From Rhodococcus sp. ABRD24 (GTDB lineage: Bacteria > Actinomycetota > Actinomycetes > Mycobacteriales > Mycobacteriaceae): 64,000 bases of DNA. Below are positions 44,801 to 53,567 of the stretch, piece after piece; the first letter of the stretch is position 1, and each line of letters starts with the position of its first letter. The stretch spans positions 2,852,001-2,916,000 of the forward strand of contig NZ_CP035319.1 in assembly GCF_004328705.1 (NCBI RefSeq), in the 5' to 3' direction. The notes beneath the pieces were generated by a model. The model ran no database searches and was not told where the DNA came from. It worked only from the letters and a program-made list of their open reading frames with translations. A program made the position numbers and the translations under genes.

Positions 44801-45177
44801 GTCTCACCCAAGGGCACGGGTCCCTCCCGCCGAATACGGGTGTCGAGCGATCCTTGTGGATGTTGCGGCATGACGATGTAGGGGCGACCAGTGGCGGTCA
44901 CTCCGATCTGAAGAATGCTGACGATGTTGGGATGGTCGGACAGTCGCCCCATGTCCTGATGTGCGTGGACAAAGTGCTCGAGATGCTCATCGTCGAGACC
45001 AGGTGCCAGAACCTTGACGGCCACGGTTCGGTCAAGCGCGCGTTGGAAGCAACTGTAAACAACCCCGTACTTACCGCGGCCAACCTCGTGGGCGTTCTCG
45101 AATCCGTCAGCTTCGAGCTCGGCGCACGGGTCGACCGCTTGTCGACATCGGGTTGATTCTGGGTTGCGTTCGGCCAT
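41872..45177 (-). CDS. PknK-like kinase/STAND-ATPase/LuxR regulator with degenerate kinase catalytic loop
   Basis: Product of 1101 residues. Kinase-like domain (about 25-290): Gly loop VGRGKYGVV, Lys55 in TVAVKVL, DFG at 167-169 (LTDFGIAR). The catalytic HRD is HQG (147-149; VVHQGVKPTN), so the proton-accepting Asp is absent and it may be a pseudokinase. Then a STAND ATPase (Walker A LTGPGGVGKTR near 357-367, Walker B LIVLDNCEHLL), TPR-like helices, and a C-terminal LuxR helix-turn-helix (LTKREHEIAALVSRGLSNRA). Resembles mycobacterial PknK. Divergent from the monooxygenase-esterase genes, which it probably activates. Start 45177 at the natural N-terminus. Confidence 0.9.
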   Translation of the reverse strand: MAERNPESTRCRQAVDPCAELEADGFENAHEVGRGKYGVVYSCFQRALDRTVAVKVLAPGLDDEHLEHFVHAHQDMGRLSDHPNIVSILQIGVTATGRPYIVMPQHPQGSLDTRIRREGPVPLGETLDIGVKLAGALETAHRAGVVHQGVKPTNVIFSEYNEPQLTDFGIARVCDDVRPSTNFEAAPQTCTPPELIPAEPPSVASDVYDLGALLLSALTGYAQLEQQSVEPSHIPPVQADTVQGPDLNLDGLPEAVRKVIERAMAEDPAARHSSAAELGDDLRNAQRTCGLTVGEMALPALARDRMAEQPPAIRPASRRQNPRTRAVPHIAVTSFVGRKRLLSEARTTLAESRLVTLTGPGGVGKTRIAYELAERSRKTFRDGVRIVELASVEDASRVADAVVSALAVPDQSNREAIGKLIDYLHDRQMLIVLDNCEHLLRAAATMVAELLVEARGVRILATSREPLSIAGEHIYVIPPLSTPPLDGPCTPDGIDHFEAVRLLIDRARSITPEFEVTERNANAIVQLCNRLDGIPLAIELASARLRTLSVTQIVERLDRRFQLLTSGDRVALPRQQTLRALIDWSYELCTEPEKVLWSRLSVFAGNFDLEAAEQVCGFGDLTPDVILDVLDRLVAKSILVTDRDGEIVRYRQLMTVREYGSEILSTSGDYATVKRRHRDHYLDRAARMVETWCGPGQAEALAETRRNHSNLISALEWSTNTPEELGSAAELAALLRYHWIAGGFLSDGRRCLEEILAAMVDPNPQHGEALWVAAWVALIQGDRNSAAAWLAECDELARKNDDPRLATHVAQWKAEHHLFSGDAAGAINLLEQALTRHVELGDLASQLTTQFQLAMAQTYNGHHIEALQTCRDALALSNGQGERWARSYALWISGVCHWHLEEFDRAQQDALDALSMQHDFKDSICTALTIELLSWIAASTSNFDRAAELVAAAGAVWSRLGTSVEAFGPHLQRDSIESAKKAANVLGNKRMTELSESHLKLDKDAAIDLAIGAARTAGQRQPHESATPTSPLTKREHEIAALVSRGLSNRAIAESLVISTRTVDGHVERILAKLDFTSRTQIASWLASRTALAGEDGPQRT

Positions 45178-45590
45178 TGCCTCAACTTCTTGGTGGTCTG
45201 TTGGAGAAGTCCGGCTGACACTATCGATGACCCGCGAGGTCTCCAAGGACGGCAACAGCCGAACGGGCATCTCAGGCAGCGTGCCCGAGATCCTAGATCT
45301 TGTGCAAGGTCGACGCAGACCGTTCAGGCATCTTGCTCAAGTGAATTGGACGGAAACCGTGCCATGCCGTGTGCTGCCTCGGCAGCACGCTCAACCCTCG
45401 GATCCGAAAACCGACCGATTGTGTTGTGCGGCGTGCCATGGCTGCCCGGATCCTGCTGCAGCGACCTACCCGTATTCGACGTGATCTGTGACACAGGTAC
45501 CCGATGGGGTGATCTCCCCCCAGCGCCGGGGAGGTTCGAGGACGACTCTATGACACCGATCACACAGTCCAATCCCTTGGGAGGCACACC
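45178..45590. other. 413-base divergent regulatory region of the monooxygenase module
   Basis: Lies between the PknK-like regulator and the monooxygenase gene. No gene seen. Contains a perfect inverted repeat at 45371-45388 and a smaller one, ctgtgacacag, at 45486-45496. The length fits an activator-dependent promoter. Confidence 0.5.
45371..45388. promoter_or_regulatory. Inverted repeat GTGCTGCC-TC-GGCAGCAC
   Basis: A perfect 8-bp inverted repeat with a 2-base centre, about 200 bases before the monooxygenase start. Candidate binding site for the LuxR domain of the divergent regulator; assigned by position only. Confidence 0.4.
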
Positions 45591-47234
45591 ATGACTGCTC
45601 GCACCACAGATGGGCGCACTGCCGATTTCGACGCCATCGTCATCGGCGCCGGGTTCGCCGGCCTCTACGCCCTCCACAAGCTGCGGGACCGGATGGGCTT
45701 GTCCGCTCGTGTCTTCGACGTCGCCTCCGATGTAGGCGGAACCTGGTACTGGAATCGCTATCCCGGTGCTCGCTGTGACATCGAGAGCATCCACTACTCC
45801 TACTCGTTCTCTGCAGAACTGCAGCAGGAATGGGAGTGGACCGAGAAGTTTGCCGCCCAGCCCGAGATTCTCCGCTATCTCAACCACGTCGCCGACCGGT
45901 TCGACCTGCGCAAAGACATCCAGTTCAACACCCGTGTCACGTCGATGGTCTGGGACGATGACGAATCTCTGTGGCGGATCGGCGCAGAGGACGGGACGAC
46001 CGCAACTGCAAAGTTCGTGATCTCGGGCGCCGGAAACCTGTCGGTACCGAAGAAGCCGGAGTTCAACGGCATCGAATCCTTCAAGGGCGAGGTGTATCTC
46101 ACCGGGAACTGGCCCCATGAGCCAGTCGACTTCACAGGTAAGCGGGTCGGCGTCATCGGTACCGGTTCGAGCGGAATTCAGGCCATCGCCGAGATTGCGA
46201 AGACGGCAGGCCACCTGACTGTCTTCCAGCGGACACCGAATTACGCCACGCCGATCGGCAACGGGCCTTCCTGTCCCGACATGGTGCGTGAGGTCAAAGC
46301 CAACTACGCAGAGATTCGTGACGCCTCGCGTAACCACTTCCTGGGTGTCCCGTACACCCAGGTTCAGCCCTCGGCGCTCGCGGTGTCCGCAGAACAGAGG
46401 CGCCGGACCTTCGACGAGCGATGGAACGCCGGTGGTTTCCAGCTCTTTGTCGACAGCTACCAAGACATCCTCTTCGACAAGGCCGCGAACGACACGGTGT
46501 CCGATTACATCCGCGACCGCATCCGCGAGCGCGTCGACAACCCGGCTGTTGCCGAGCTGCTCGTCCCCAAGGATCACGCCTACGGAACCAAGCGGCCGCC
46601 GCTCGAGACGAACTACTACGAGGTCTACAACCAGGACGACGTCACGCTTGTCGACGTCAAGAGCGCTCCGATCCAGGAGATCACTGCATCCGGAGTTCGC
46701 ACCGCCGACAGTGACTTCGAGCTCGATGTCATCGTCCTTGCCACCGGATTCGACGCCATGACCGGGCCATTGATGAACCTGGGAATCGTCGGGCGTGAGG
46801 GCACGAAGCTCTCCGACAAGTGGGCTGCAGGCCCTCGAACCTACCTCGGGCTCGCGGTCAACGGTTTTCCCAACCTGTTTCTCGTCACGGGGCCGCAAAG
46901 CCCGTCGGTTCTCTACAACATGCCGCTCGCGATCGAAGATCATGTCGACTTCGCCACCGATGCGATGAAGTACATGAGCGAGAACGGAATCGATGTCATC
47001 GAGCCGACTCTCGAGGCCGAAGACCAGTGGGTCGAGCACGTATACGAAATCGCTCAGGGAACTCTCATGCCGGAGGCCGAATCCTGGTACATGGGCGCGA
47101 ACATTCCCGGCAAAGCCCGTGCCTGCATGGTGTACCTGGGCGGCGCACCCACTTACCGAGCGACCTGCGACGAGGTCGTAGCCAAGGGGTACAACGGTTT
47201 CGCCCTCACGAGCTCTCGCGTCCTCACGGCCTAG
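45591..47234 (+). CDS. Baeyer-Villiger-type flavin monooxygenase (ketone monooxygenase)
   Basis: Product of 547 residues. Two dinucleotide folds: FAD site IVIGAGFAGLYALHKLRD (about 16-33) and NADPH site VGVIGTGSSGIQAIAEIA (about 186-203), with GGTWYWNRYPGARCDIES between, as in cyclohexanone monooxygenases. The type I fingerprint FxGxxxHxxxWP reads FKGEVYLTGNWP, with Leu170 where His is expected. It would insert oxygen next to a ketone, giving an ester or lactone, using NADPH and oxygen. Strong ribosome site gggaggcac. The esterase gene 35 bases downstream could hydrolyse the product. Confidence 0.92.
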   Translation: MTARTTDGRTADFDAIVIGAGFAGLYALHKLRDRMGLSARVFDVASDVGGTWYWNRYPGARCDIESIHYSYSFSAELQQEWEWTEKFAAQPEILRYLNHVADRFDLRKDIQFNTRVTSMVWDDDESLWRIGAEDGTTATAKFVISGAGNLSVPKKPEFNGIESFKGEVYLTGNWPHEPVDFTGKRVGVIGTGSSGIQAIAEIAKTAGHLTVFQRTPNYATPIGNGPSCPDMVREVKANYAEIRDASRNHFLGVPYTQVQPSALAVSAEQRRRTFDERWNAGGFQLFVDSYQDILFDKAANDTVSDYIRDRIRERVDNPAVAELLVPKDHAYGTKRPPLETNYYEVYNQDDVTLVDVKSAPIQEITASGVRTADSDFELDVIVLATGFDAMTGPLMNLGIVGREGTKLSDKWAAGPRTYLGLAVNGFPNLFLVTGPQSPSVLYNMPLAIEDHVDFATDAMKYMSENGIDVIEPTLEAEDQWVEHVYEIAQGTLMPEAESWYMGANIPGKARACMVYLGGAPTYRATCDEVVAKGYNGFALTSSRVLTA

Positions 47235-47269
47235 CCCACTCGAATCCAGCCCTCCGAAGGAGAAACGAC

Positions 47270-48202
47270 ATGCCACTAGACGAACGTGCGCAAACCCTGA
47301 TCGACGCCATGGCGGACCAGGGGGCACGTCCATTCGAGCTGATGACCCCACAGGAATGCCGAGAGGTCGTCGACACTTTCACCGGACTCCAGGCGCCACC
47401 CGAGGAGGTCGCGCAGGTTCTCGATTCCACCTACCAGGGTCCCGCCGGCGACCAGAGCCTCAGAATCTACATTCCCGACGCCGTCGGACCGCTACCGATC
47501 GTCGTCTACTTCCATGGTGGAGGTTTCGTCGGAGGCGGGTTGGCCGTCGTGGACGAGCCTGCGCGCGCGTTGGCAAACGACGTGGGGACGATAGTCGTCA
47601 CTGTCAGCTACCGGCTTGCTCCGGAGAACAAGTTCCCTGCCGCGACGGATGACACCTTCGCCGCTCTGAAATGGGTTGCCGCACATGCCACAGAATTCGG
47701 TGGTGACCCGGAGCGAATCGCCGTCATGGGCGACAGCGCGGGTGGAAATCTGGCCGCTGTCGCAGCTCAGCGCGCACGTGATGAGGGCGGACCTCACCTT
47801 GCCGCGCAGGTTCTGATCTATCCGGTCGTCGATTCGACCGCGAATCTGCCGTCGCGGACAGAATTCGGCGACGGGTATGTCATCACGGCCTCTGCCCTCG
47901 ACTGGTTCTGGGAGCAGTACCTCCCGTCCCTGGCGGCCGCGGAGAGCCCGCTGGCCACGCCTTCCAGGGCGCAGTCCCTCGCCGATCTGCCACCCGCACT
48001 TGTTCTGTCGACGGAATGCGAAGTCTCCCGCGACGAGGCAGAGGCGTATGCACGGCAACTTGCGCAGGCAGGTGTCGAGACCGAGGCCGTGCGCCTCGAT
48101 GGTCTGATGCACGGCGCCTACTGGATGTCCGGCGCGGTGCCCCGCAGTCGCGAAATCCATGACGCAATCGTCCGGTTCCTGTCGAAGCAGTTCGCCAGCT
48201 GA
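47270..48202 (+). CDS. Esterase, hormone-sensitive-lipase family alpha/beta hydrolase
   Basis: Product of 310 residues. HSL-family hallmarks: oxyanion motif IVVYFHGGGFVGGGLAV, TVSYRLAPENKFPAATDD, nucleophile IAVMGDSAGGNLAAV (Ser), and a late catalytic His in RLDGLMHGAYWMSG. Hydrolyses short-chain esters, here probably the ester formed by the monooxygenase encoded just upstream. The start is fixed by an excellent gaaggag site. No signal peptide, so cytosolic. Confidence 0.93.
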   Translation: MPLDERAQTLIDAMADQGARPFELMTPQECREVVDTFTGLQAPPEEVAQVLDSTYQGPAGDQSLRIYIPDAVGPLPIVVYFHGGGFVGGGLAVVDEPARALANDVGTIVVTVSYRLAPENKFPAATDDTFAALKWVAAHATEFGGDPERIAVMGDSAGGNLAAVAAQRARDEGGPHLAAQVLIYPVVDSTANLPSRTEFGDGYVITASALDWFWEQYLPSLAAAESPLATPSRAQSLADLPPALVLSTECEVSRDEAEAYARQLAQAGVETEAVRLDGLMHGAYWMSGAVPRSREIHDAIVRFLSKQFAS

Positions 48203-48253
48203 GCCCACTGGATGATGATATTTGTCAATAGTCCTGTGCGATAGGGAGATTGT

Positions 48254-48820
48254 ATGAACGAGAGAGTTTCCGGGCAGGAACTCGTGAACGCCGAGCCTGC
48301 GGGTTTGGACTCCGAAAGGAGGGTTTTGACATCCGACTCGATCCCTTCGCCGAGGTTTCCCTACAGTCCGTGCGTTCGTATCGGCCCCATTGTGCAGATT
48401 TCGGGAATGGTCGGTTTGGATCCGGAAACTGGAGAACTCGTTTCGGGCGGACCGGGTCCTGAAGTGGCGCGGGTTTTCGCCAACCTGAAGCTGGCGATGC
48501 CGGACTATGGGGTGAGCTTTCGGGAACTGTTGATCGCACGAATATACACAACTGAGTTCGATAAGTTCGATCAGATCAATGCGGCATGGAGTGTGGTTTT
48601 CGAAGGGGAAGCGGCCCCGCCCGCCAGATCTGCGGTGGGTGTATCCGCTCTCCCTCTGGGTGCCACTGTCGAAATCGAATTTTCCTTTGTCAACTGGCCC
48701 GGTTTTCCGGATCCTCGGCCCAGAGTCGAATTTCAGCCGGCCGGAAATAGAACTGGGTTTCGACAGGGTATTACCGCTTCTCCCGAATCGGTGGGCGCAT
48801 GCTGTCCGCCGCAGTCGTGA
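48254..48820 (+). CDS. RidA-family protein with C-terminal extension
   Basis: Product of 188 residues. RidA core at about residues 30-155: RFPYSPCVRIGPIVQISGMV, a middle region LLIARIYTTEFDKFDQINAA and the active-site stretch APPARSAVGVSALPLGATVE, which keeps the Arg that the other RidA-like protein in this window lacks. A tail of about 35 residues with two Cys follows. Likely removes reactive enamine or imine, or similar intermediates. Ribosome site agggaga. Slightly lower third-position GC than its neighbours. Third gene of the monooxygenase group by position, 51 bases after the esterase. Confidence 0.85.
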   Translation: MNERVSGQELVNAEPAGLDSERRVLTSDSIPSPRFPYSPCVRIGPIVQISGMVGLDPETGELVSGGPGPEVARVFANLKLAMPDYGVSFRELLIARIYTTEFDKFDQINAAWSVVFEGEAAPPARSAVGVSALPLGATVEIEFSFVNWPGFPDPRPRVEFQPAGNRTGFRQGITASPESVGACCPPQS

Positions 48821-49831
<1,011 letters not shown>

Positions 49832-49944
49832 CCCCAGCCGGGTCCAACAGCTCGTTCCGGCCACGGAGACGGCCTCGCCGCGGTAGCGTCACCAGCGTTC
49901 GTGTCGGGATCATCACTCGGGGTCGAACCGGAGGGGGCACTCGT

Positions 49945-50571
49945 ATGGGGGCCGGACCGCAGAACATGTCACGCCGCAGCCACCGCGGGCTCGTGCGGGC
50001 CGTCTTGGTTGCGTCCGCCGTCGCAGCGGTGAGTCTGGCCACCGCAGGTCAAGCCGCGGCCGACCCCGTTGCAGGCGCCCCGCCGTGCTCGCCAGTGCGG
50101 TTGGAAGGGTTGCTGGCCAACGCCGCCAATGCGGTGGCGCCAGGTCTCGAGCTGCCGATTCCGTGTCAGGACGCGGTCGGTGTCGGCGTCGTCGGCCCAG
50201 CCGAGGTGCAGGCCGGTCTGATCGGTTCGGCCGTCGTCGCCGGACTCGGCAGTCTCGGGCTGATCGGCGCGAGCAGCATCGACTGGAACAACATCGGTCC
50301 TGACAACACCGGCTCCTTCAATACGGGCTGGGCCAACACGGGATCGGACAACGTCGGCTCAGCCAATACCGGATCCGCGAACGTGGGCTCGGCTAACACC
50401 GGATCGGGCAATATCGGCTCCGCGAATACCGGCTCCGGCAACGTAGGCTCCGCGAATACCGGCTCGGCCAATCTGGGTTCGATGAACACCGGCTCGCTCA
50501 CGTACGGATCGATGAAGACGGGTATCGGTTCACTGGCCGCTGGCTCGCTCGGAATCGGCACGCTCAGCTGA
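49945..50571 (+). CDS. Secreted NxGxx pentapeptide-repeat protein
   Basis: Product of 208 residues. A signal peptide (basic start, hydrophobic core AVLVASAVAAVSLATAG, AxA-type cut near residue 39) sends it across the membrane. After a spacer with two Cys (residues 48 and 74) come 14 uninterrupted NxGxx units (residues 116-185), such as NTGSA, NVGSA, NIGSA, and two degenerate ones. The repeat type is that of mycobacterial PPE-MPTR proteins (Pentapeptide_2), but the PPE domain is absent. Start 49945 follows ggaggggg; ATG 49966 is possible. Located between rmlB and glfT2, so a surface or cell-wall role is plausible. Function unknown. Confidence 0.85.
   Translation: MGAGPQNMSRRSHRGLVRAVLVASAVAAVSLATAGQAAADPVAGAPPCSPVRLEGLLANAANAVAPGLELPIPCQDAVGVGVVGPAEVQAGLIGSAVVAGLGSLGLIGASSIDWNNIGPDNTGSFNTGWANTGSDNVGSANTGSANVGSANTGSGNIGSANTGSGNVGSANTGSANLGSMNTGSLTYGSMKTGIGSLAAGSLGIGTLS
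50290..50499 (+). repeat. Tandem 15-base repeats coding for NxGxx units
   Basis: Fourteen consecutive 15-base units with consensus aayACsGGhTCsGsn, each coding Asn-X-Gly-X-X. Units vary at wobble bases and at the second and fifth residues, so it is an old, selected array rather than a recent expansion. Confidence 0.85.
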
Positions 50572-50698
50572 CCGGCTTCGTCCCGCTGTCGATCGATCAT
50601 GCACGGTGTGGCGGTCTCGGCATTGATACCCTGCGTCAGGCGGGAGAAGTCGGGTTCTCGCCGGTCGTAATGTCGTCGGGAACGGTGGGAAGCAACTT

Positions 50699-52585
50699 AT
50701 GAGCAAGCGGTCGGTTGGACCTGTGGATTCCACCACGGAGGCGGTGCGCAACGCACTGCACGAGCACGACGCGCCAGCTCGGCTGACAGTGGCGCGCGGT
50801 GTGTTCACCGGCCCCACCGCGAAGGTCGACGACGACCTGTACGCCAGCATTTCGGCAGGTCGGGCCCATCGGGAGCGGTTCGTACTGACCCTCGAGCAGG
50901 GCGCGACGGTCGACACCGACACCTACTTCGGGCGCTTCGCCGCCAGCTACTACCAGCGCTGGACCACAGTCCGCGAGGTCTCGGTGGGCTTCGCGTATGA
51001 GGCCGACGGCCCGTCCCGCGTACTGCTGCGCGGCTCGGATTCCGGTGGCAACGAGCGCACGCTCGCCACACTCGAGATCGACGGTGGCGGGACGGCGACG
51101 CTGTCGGCAACGCTCGACGCGTACCTCGACGGCGGTTCGCTGTGGATCGAGTTCACCGCGATCGACGGCCGCCTCGTCGTCCGCGAACTCGTGTGGACGG
51201 TGCCGGCGCCGTCAGTGATCCGGCCCGCCGCGATCGCGATCTGCACCTTCAACCGCGCCGACGACTGTGCCGACACCGTCGCCGCGATCGCCCGCGACAA
51301 GCAGATGCTCGAGGGCATCGACGCGGTGTACGTCGTAGACCAGGGCAGCGATCACGTGTCCGACCGCGAGCTGTTCGGGGAGGTCGCCGCGCAGCTCGGC
51401 GACAAGCTGGTCTACCTGCGTCAGCCCAACCTCGGTGGCGCAGGCGGCTTCACTCGTGGCATGTACGAGGTGTCGGCGATCAACGAGCACGCCAATGTGA
51501 TCCTGATGGACGACGACATCCTGTGCGAGCCCGAAACGGTGCTGCGGATGAACGCGTTTGCGAACGTCACCACCGAGCCGACGCTCGTCGGCGCGCAGAT
51601 GCTGTATCTGATGAACCCGCAGAACCTGCACGTGAGCGCAGAAGAGGCGGACCTGACCAAGCTCAAAGCCGGTCGCTGGGCGGCGAACTCGCTGCATGAC
51701 GCGAATCTGAAGAAGAAGCGCCAGGACAAGCGCGTCGACGCCGGCTACAACGCGTGGTGGTCGTGCCTGATCCCGGCAGAGGTGGTGTCTCGGATCGGCC
51801 TGCCGATCCCGATGTTCTTCCAGTGGGACGACATCGAGTACGGCATCCGCGCCCGTGCCGCCGGGTTCGTCACTGTCACCCTGCCGAATGCTGGTGTGTG
51901 GCATGCGGACTTCCACTGGAAGGACCGCGACGACTGGGCGAAGTACTTCAGCATCCGCAACTCGCTGATCGTGGCGGCGCTGCACAGCGAGTTCGACACG
52001 AAGGCGCTCAGCACACTGCTGGCCCGCGAGATCGCTCAGTACCTGGTATCGATGCAGTACGGCCTCGCGTACACGATGCTCCGCGGTATCGAGGACTTTC
52101 TTGCGGGGCCGACGATTCTGCAGGACGGCGGCCAGTCGGTGCTCGGCTCGATTCGCAAGGAGCGCAGCGTCTTCCCTGAGACCGTCAAGCATCCTGCCGA
52201 CAACATTCCGGGGGTGCGGTCGGCGGATCTGGTGACGCGGCTAGCTGGCTTCGAGCCGAAGGGCGAGCGGATCGACGCGGTGCTCGCCAAGCGTGCGACG
52301 TACCAGTGGCTCGGCCGAACAGTACCGGGTGTTGCGAACATCCCTGCATCCGAAGCGCATTGGTGGCACGTTTCGCTGTTCGATCAGGCTGTGGTAACCG
52401 ATGCGTCGCAGTCGGGTGTGCGGATTCGCAAGCGTGACAAGGCAACTGCCCGCGAGCTCACCGCCCGCACCGCGAAGCTGATGAAGCGGTTCCGGGCGGA
52501 GGGCGGCGACGCGCAGGCGAAGTTCCGTGCGGCGCTGCCGCAGCTGACCAGCCGCGAGAACTGGGGCCGGCTCTACCGCGAGTGA
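50699..52585 (+). CDS. glfT2: Galactofuranosyltransferase GlfT2 (galactan polymerase)
   Basis: Product of 628 residues. N-terminal beta-rich domain, then a GT-A domain (about 175-400) with IAICTFNRADDCADTVAAIA, the metal-binding VILMDDDILCEPE, catalytic PMFFQWDDIEYGIRARAAGF and the HADFHWK His motif; a helical C-terminal domain follows. It adds alternating beta-1,5 and beta-1,6 galactofuranose units to the lipid-linked galactan, at the inner membrane face. Ribosome site gggaagc. No glf (UDP-galactopyranose mutase) gene lies in the window although it often neighbours glfT2. Confidence 0.96.
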   Translation: MSKRSVGPVDSTTEAVRNALHEHDAPARLTVARGVFTGPTAKVDDDLYASISAGRAHRERFVLTLEQGATVDTDTYFGRFAASYYQRWTTVREVSVGFAYEADGPSRVLLRGSDSGGNERTLATLEIDGGGTATLSATLDAYLDGGSLWIEFTAIDGRLVVRELVWTVPAPSVIRPAAIAICTFNRADDCADTVAAIARDKQMLEGIDAVYVVDQGSDHVSDRELFGEVAAQLGDKLVYLRQPNLGGAGGFTRGMYEVSAINEHANVILMDDDILCEPETVLRMNAFANVTTEPTLVGAQMLYLMNPQNLHVSAEEADLTKLKAGRWAANSLHDANLKKKRQDKRVDAGYNAWWSCLIPAEVVSRIGLPIPMFFQWDDIEYGIRARAAGFVTVTLPNAGVWHADFHWKDRDDWAKYFSIRNSLIVAALHSEFDTKALSTLLAREIAQYLVSMQYGLAYTMLRGIEDFLAGPTILQDGGQSVLGSIRKERSVFPETVKHPADNIPGVRSADLVTRLAGFEPKGERIDAVLAKRATYQWLGRTVPGVANIPASEAHWWHVSLFDQAVVTDASQSGVRIRKRDKATARELTARTAKLMKRFRAEGGDAQAKFRAALPQLTSRENWGRLYRE

Positions 52586-52592
52586 GCGCCGC

Positions 52593-53453
52593 TCACTCGC
52601 GGAGGCGGACCACGACCTGCTCGTGGTCCGCGGTATATGCGAGGTACTCGAACTCGAGGCCGGTGCGGGCGACGAACTCGGTCCACGCCCGGTGCTCGTG
52701 CTGCTGCCAGCCCGGGTAGTTGAAGTACTCGTCGAACACCAGCACCGAACCGGGCACCAGACGATCGCCGAGCAGATCGAGCACCGTGCGGGTGGACGAG
52801 TACAGGTCGGCGTCGAGGTGCGCGAACGCGACCGGGCCGGGATGTTCGGCAAGGAATCCGGGCAGGGTGTCCTCGAACAGCCCGGACACCAGATTCGCGC
52901 CCGGCACGGACGGCAACGTCTGCTGCGCGAACTCGCCGGCCGGGAACCCTGTCCGCCACGCCTCCGGCAGCCCGGAGAACACGTCGAAGCCCCACACGTC
53001 GTGGCCGGTGGGCCGCAGCGCCTCGGCGATGATCCGCAGCGTGGTGCCGCTCGCGACGCCGAACTCGAGCGCCAGCCCGTCCACCTTCACCAGTTCCAGC
53101 CCGTGCAGCAGGGTGTCGTGCGGATGCCAGAACACCGGCGCCTTCGGCATGTGCGCAAGCACGAACTCGGCGCTCTCTGCGGTAGCACGGATATCGAGGG
53201 CGTGGGCGATGTCCCGTCGGGTCCGGTGTTCGAGCTGGTCGAGACGCTCGCTCACCGACGCGACCTGTCCGCGCGCATGGGCCAGTTCCTGTAGCACCCG
53301 CTTCATCTCACCGTTGTGCGCGGCGAGTTCCGCCAGTAGCTGATCGTGCCGGTTCTCGTGCGCGATCCGCGATGCGCGGTCGGACTCGCGAACCACCTCC
53401 GCGACCGCCCGCTGCAGTTTGAGTCTGGTCGACCTTCGGAACCGATCGAGCAT
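52593..53453 (-). CDS. SAM-dependent methyltransferase, TylF-like
   Basis: Product of 286 residues. The first ~85 residues are charged and helical, probably a coiled coil (ELAAHNGEMKRVLQELAHAR, SERLDQLEHRTRRD). The catalytic part has the SAM motif LALEFGVASGTTLRIIAEA, DVWGFDVFSGLPEAWRTGF and the metal-type VAFAHLDADLYSSTRTVLD, as in TylF/macrocin O-methyltransferases. It methylates a sugar or other hydroxyl; the location beside glfT2 suggests a cell-wall glycan target. Convergent with glfT2 with only 7 bases between. Confidence 0.88.
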   Translation of the reverse strand: MLDRFRRSTRLKLQRAVAEVVRESDRASRIAHENRHDQLLAELAAHNGEMKRVLQELAHARGQVASVSERLDQLEHRTRRDIAHALDIRATAESAEFVLAHMPKAPVFWHPHDTLLHGLELVKVDGLALEFGVASGTTLRIIAEALRPTGHDVWGFDVFSGLPEAWRTGFPAGEFAQQTLPSVPGANLVSGLFEDTLPGFLAEHPGPVAFAHLDADLYSSTRTVLDLLGDRLVPGSVLVFDEYFNYPGWQQHEHRAWTEFVARTGLEFEYLAYTADHEQVVVRLRE

Positions 53454-53567
53454 GCGTGGCGCCCCTCTCCCGTTTGAACGTCGAGTCCGCTCCCATGCTG
53501 CCAGGTTTCGGGTGCCCTCGCCTGGATGAAGCCGAAGGTGAGCGGACCGGTTGTGGATGCCGTCGCG

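Noticed and set aside
45400..45480. Possible sigma-54 (-24/-12) promoter before the monooxygenase gene
   Set aside because: The GG and GC elements do not have the required spacing, and this lineage is not known to use sigma-54.
45324..47351. Very long open frame (about 675 codons) on the minus strand opposite the monooxygenase
   Set aside because: It mirrors the high-GC3 codons of a clearly recognised enzyme on the plus strand; the translation has no recognisable domain and also runs through the regulatory region.
50290..50499. CRISPR-like array
   Set aside because: The 15-base units are contiguous, without spacers, and code for NxGxx repeats in frame within a signal-peptide protein.
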